Origin: a bacterium | GTDB taxonomy: Bacteria; Auribacterota; UBA3054; B51-G9 | DNA: 6,493 nt | Assembly (NCBI GenBank): GCA_029933535.1 | Contig: JAOZNZ010000191.1 | Location: 1-6,493 of the forward strand | Direction of reading: 5' to 3' | Shown: positions 5,301 through 6,493 of the stretch, in pieces | Layout: each line of letters opens with the position of its first letter | Numbering within the stretch: position 1 is the first letter of the stretch | The notes under the pieces: model-generated | Database searches by the model: none | What the model saw: only the letters and a program-made list of their open reading frames with translations | Told to the model about the DNA's origin: nothing | Translations under genes and position numbers: made by a program

Positions 5301-6493
5301 CACTTTTGCAAATACCTCAACTGCTGAAAATACTTATTTGCCATTGGTTGAGCAGGCTGTAAATGCATCAGACATTATTGGCGGACTAAATACTCCGGGA
5401 AATTTATGCATGAAACGCGGAGATTTTGTTGTTGCACGTTCAACAAAAAGTAATCTCTGGCTACAGGGAAGTTTTGTAGATATTTATGACCCAACCTTAC
5501 CAATTATTAATAATATTAATCTTACACCGGGGCAAAGCGGATTATTTAAAGATGCAACCGATATTCTCGCTAATGGAACTACCGCGACAGTATTACACGC
5601 TACACATCGTTTGATATCGCAGGAATACACAAATAATATATTAGAATTTGTTGTAAAAGGACCTGAAGAAACTCCTGCTGTTGCAAGATTGTTTTTACCA
5701 AGTGAAATGACTGGTATTACAGCCAAAAAAGCTACCGGACAGGCTGTTAGTTTAACTACTCAAATTGAGGGCAATACCTGTTTGGTAAAATTCCCGAATT
5801 CTACTGACAGCGTAATTGTTTCAGTAGATTTTACTCCTACCACATTAACGAATACATTTGAATGGGCGGATACTATTTCAGGCTTAAGTTTCCAACCGCA
5901 AGCTCATGATCTGGCTCAATTATCAGGGGCAACAAACCTGCTTATGAGCGGCTCAATGCATACCGGTGTTTCTGATAATGAATTCCAATACTTGTTTAAT
6001 TCAGACGTTGACGGAAGCTATGGACCGGGCGGACCGGGAGCTAACGGCATTGTTTTGTTTGCTGACGGAATGAGTCCTGATTATGACGCGGTAATTCATT
6101 GTGATTTTGATTCTCCAAGAACAATTCAGTTTATTAATATTTTTAGTTATTGGGGTGACCAACGCTTATTTACATACTTTGAAGTGTGGGCATCTGTCAC
6201 AGGTACAAATGATTCTGATTATACCAGAATCGGTAAAGTAACTTTTGGTGAAAATGGTGATACAAATACTCCTTATGCAGATAAAAATTGTCTGGCACAA
6301 TTATATGATCCTACAGATGGCGTTATTGCAGATGATGTGATCTCTTTAAAACTTGTCCAGAAAAATTGCGGCTATGGAATTTCGACTGCGCTAGGTGTTA
6401 AACATGCTCCGGGAACAGCGCAAGGCAGTTATGTTGCAATCTCAGGTTCCGCTGTTGGAGAAATAGATATTATTGGTGTACCGGAACCGGTTA
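2368..6493 (+). CDS. Giant secreted glycoside-hydrolase-like PEP-CTERM protein, 3'-truncated
   Basis: The frame has no stop from 2368 to the window end: 1375 residues, the last being VPEPV, the start of a PEP-CTERM signal, so probably only about 20 residues are missing. Signal peptide 1-25 (TATA before cleavage). Residues about 30-476 are three tandem beta-sandwich-like modules. Residues about 502-835 look like a TIM barrel of an unassigned glycoside-hydrolase-like family, with LPEEP (E607, E608), GYSESFKALW, IWTGPVRW, LVDPVEDDPAHTW (D755, E758) and EVMPWPERIF (E789, E795). The acidic residues at strand ends are candidate catalytic groups. Residues about 843-935 resemble the class I amidotransferase-like domain that follows the barrel in GH42-type enzymes, ending DWVKRGGSLLVLGA. 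Residues about 1089-1154 suggest a beta-sandwich, and about 1160-1370 a galactose-binding-like module. Probable role: surface-anchored attack on a polysaccharide. The frame and export signals are certain; the enzymatic call comes from remembered family patterns and is moderate. It is transcribed alone from the promoter at 2216. Confidence 0.8.
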   Translation, partial: MKLFKLISGIFIITLLLFTANTATAINQFNYNTQYPVWHYFDNSLGNLGTTPFAFSGAGVSVDPGTLLCNRGIETPQRYAMKYDAVASEVYRYDISSLSLKGWYILQIDGDFKVEMSNDNANWTTVLTANGDYAWTDKGPAKNMSPYYLDLKNFLPASYLYVRFSDNTTGNGNGARALNALITERCYPNFYGGGVEPTIGPGTYYVGDQQFLFSKDNTSDRASNGRFADANNKFVYKFDLLDDEDDCELIAYVSQQYKIDISTNWDFSDIFYTTQNLNTADVQQRININLKSLLSQSSDNVVYFRMSDSVPSTGWGGILRNFWIAPQIPAIGKSFKSTDELETTFLWDNNNSVFISTWGFRFTDGNNSAAYRFNFGAEATNLSSITINTQNEYLFQGSSNGVDWVNIFVAPAGYRTAETLTFYPFTGETIGFGAQSGIANLVAPVFDGSSNVFFLKMGDSKPSDGWGGQMKGITVEGVNTSEFMHAKTIFQINEYYNSKTDIPVDSMIIHRHGNYPASLQPAIQSWENNGFNVGRMFFADSDSGNIYWQGGWDGQTHTNDCEHDAAGNIIVCAGVRPYMVPTTGWTSYLEEMVGQSLDAGARAILPEEPLAHIFAGYSESFKALWVDHYGSPWQAQNSSQIAQFKTAELQSELYLQLELNLLEATKNDAPDIPFIIPIHSIFGNIAAGLTAPLGMSVGTNDIDGYIGQIWTGPVRWALDNYSSSDESFFGSAYLLYDFFTQLTVENDRKLWLLVDPVEDDPAHTWSEYLEWYEHCATAMLFMPGINSYEVMPWPERIFMPGYSTGGGSPAPEDFRITTLAITEVLQEITTGGEWLTDNKPTDGIAVAIADSSMYLQRSYPKLQGLYGQLMPLIQRGIPISSFAMERVEEQNYADLYKVIILSYEDFKPVTPEMNVALADWVKRGGSLLVLGATSDSLDTSTYFWWHGLGYNSPIAHLMAQFSGGYGSGNVIRNTTSPSTFANTSTAENTYLPLVEQAVNASDIIGGLNTPGNLCMKRGDFVVARSTKSNLWLQGSFVDIYDPTLPIINNINLTPGQSGLFKDATDILANGTTATVLHATHRLISQEYTNNILEFVVKGPEETPAVARLFLPSEMTGITAKKATGQAVSLTTQIEGNTCLVKFPNSTDSVIVSVDFTPTTLTNTFEWADTISGLSFQPQAHDLAQLSGATNLLMSGSMHTGVSDNEFQYLFNSDVDGSYGPGGPGANGIVLFADGMSPDYDAVIHCDFDSPRTIQFINIFSYWGDQRLFTYFEVWASVTGTNDSDYTRIGKVTFGENGDTNTPYADKNCLAQLYDPTDGVIADDVISLKLVQKNCGYGISTALGVKHAPGTAQGSYVAISGSAVGEIDIIGVPEPV
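2455..3795 (+). repeat. Three tandem protein modules in the large gene
   Basis: Residues about 30-186, 187-329 and 330-476 of the large protein share an order of motifs although their DNA has diverged. Each has a strand plus an S/N-rich turn followed by a Trp-centred segment (ANWTTVL, WDFSDIF, VDWVNIF). Each then closes with an aromatic strand, an S/G-D motif and a Gly-rich turn (YVRFSDNTTGNGNGAR, YFRMSDSVPSTGWGG, FLKMGDSKPSDGWGG) near residues 160, 302 and 453. Spacing of about 142 and 151 residues fits one beta-sandwich domain per copy. Copies 2 and 3 are the most alike. Carbohydrate binding is the likely function, by inference. Confidence 0.55.

Noticed and set aside
3273..5726. Minus-strand reading frames of 69 to 82 codons at 3273-3521, 3959-4203 and 5484-5726
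   Set aside because: They lie wholly inside the large plus-strand gene, which has clear domain patterns. They have no leader or family resemblance and are shadows.
1..6493. CRISPR arrays, tRNA or rRNA genes, insertion sequences
   Set aside because: No regularly spaced direct repeats, no cloverleaf-like or rRNA-like segments, and no transposase frame or terminal inverted repeats were seen.

Overview
This AT-rich window holds three consecutive plus-strand genes for exported, cell-surface-type proteins. The first is cut by the left edge and the third by the right edge. All three reach a Pro-Glu-Pro (PEP) motif at the C-terminus. In the two complete C-termini the motif is followed by a hydrophobic stretch and a basic tail, the PEP-CTERM sorting signal recognised by exosortase. 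Repeated PEP-CTERM genes, lectin-like folds, a large glycosidase-like protein, low GC and starts without a Shine-Dalgarno sequence together suggest an uncultured Gram-negative polysaccharide degrader. The PVC group (Kiritimatiellota, Lentisphaerota or relatives) is the best guess. No rRNA or taxonomic marker is present, so this is inference.

Layout: 2-529 is the 3' part of a LamG-like PEP-CTERM gene. A stem-loop follows at 555-586, then a complete 444-residue paralogue with an extra N-terminal module at 657-1991. The 376-base gap at 1992-2367 is rich in signals: a C/G-rich hairpin, a textbook intrinsic terminator, an 8-bp tandem repeat, a near-consensus sigma70 promoter with an extended -10, and a leader RNA that should fold into two back-to-back hairpins. 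One long reading frame then runs from 2368 to the last base, at least 1375 residues. It has no stop inside the window and ends at its own PEP motif, so only a short tail is missing.

The long protein reads as a signal peptide, three tandem beta-sandwich-like modules, a TIM-barrel region resembling glycoside hydrolases, a region like the amidotransferase-fold domain that follows the barrel in GH42-type enzymes, a beta-sandwich, and a C-terminal module that may be galactose-binding-like. A plausible joint role is capture of a polysaccharide at the cell surface by the LamG-like proteins and attack on it by the large protein, all anchored by the same sorting system. No exosortase, transporter or regulator gene lies in the window, and the substrate cannot be read from the sequence. 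The terminator and strong promoter at 2075-2244 make the large gene its own transcription unit. The two LamG-like genes look like a tandem duplication and may or may not share a transcript.
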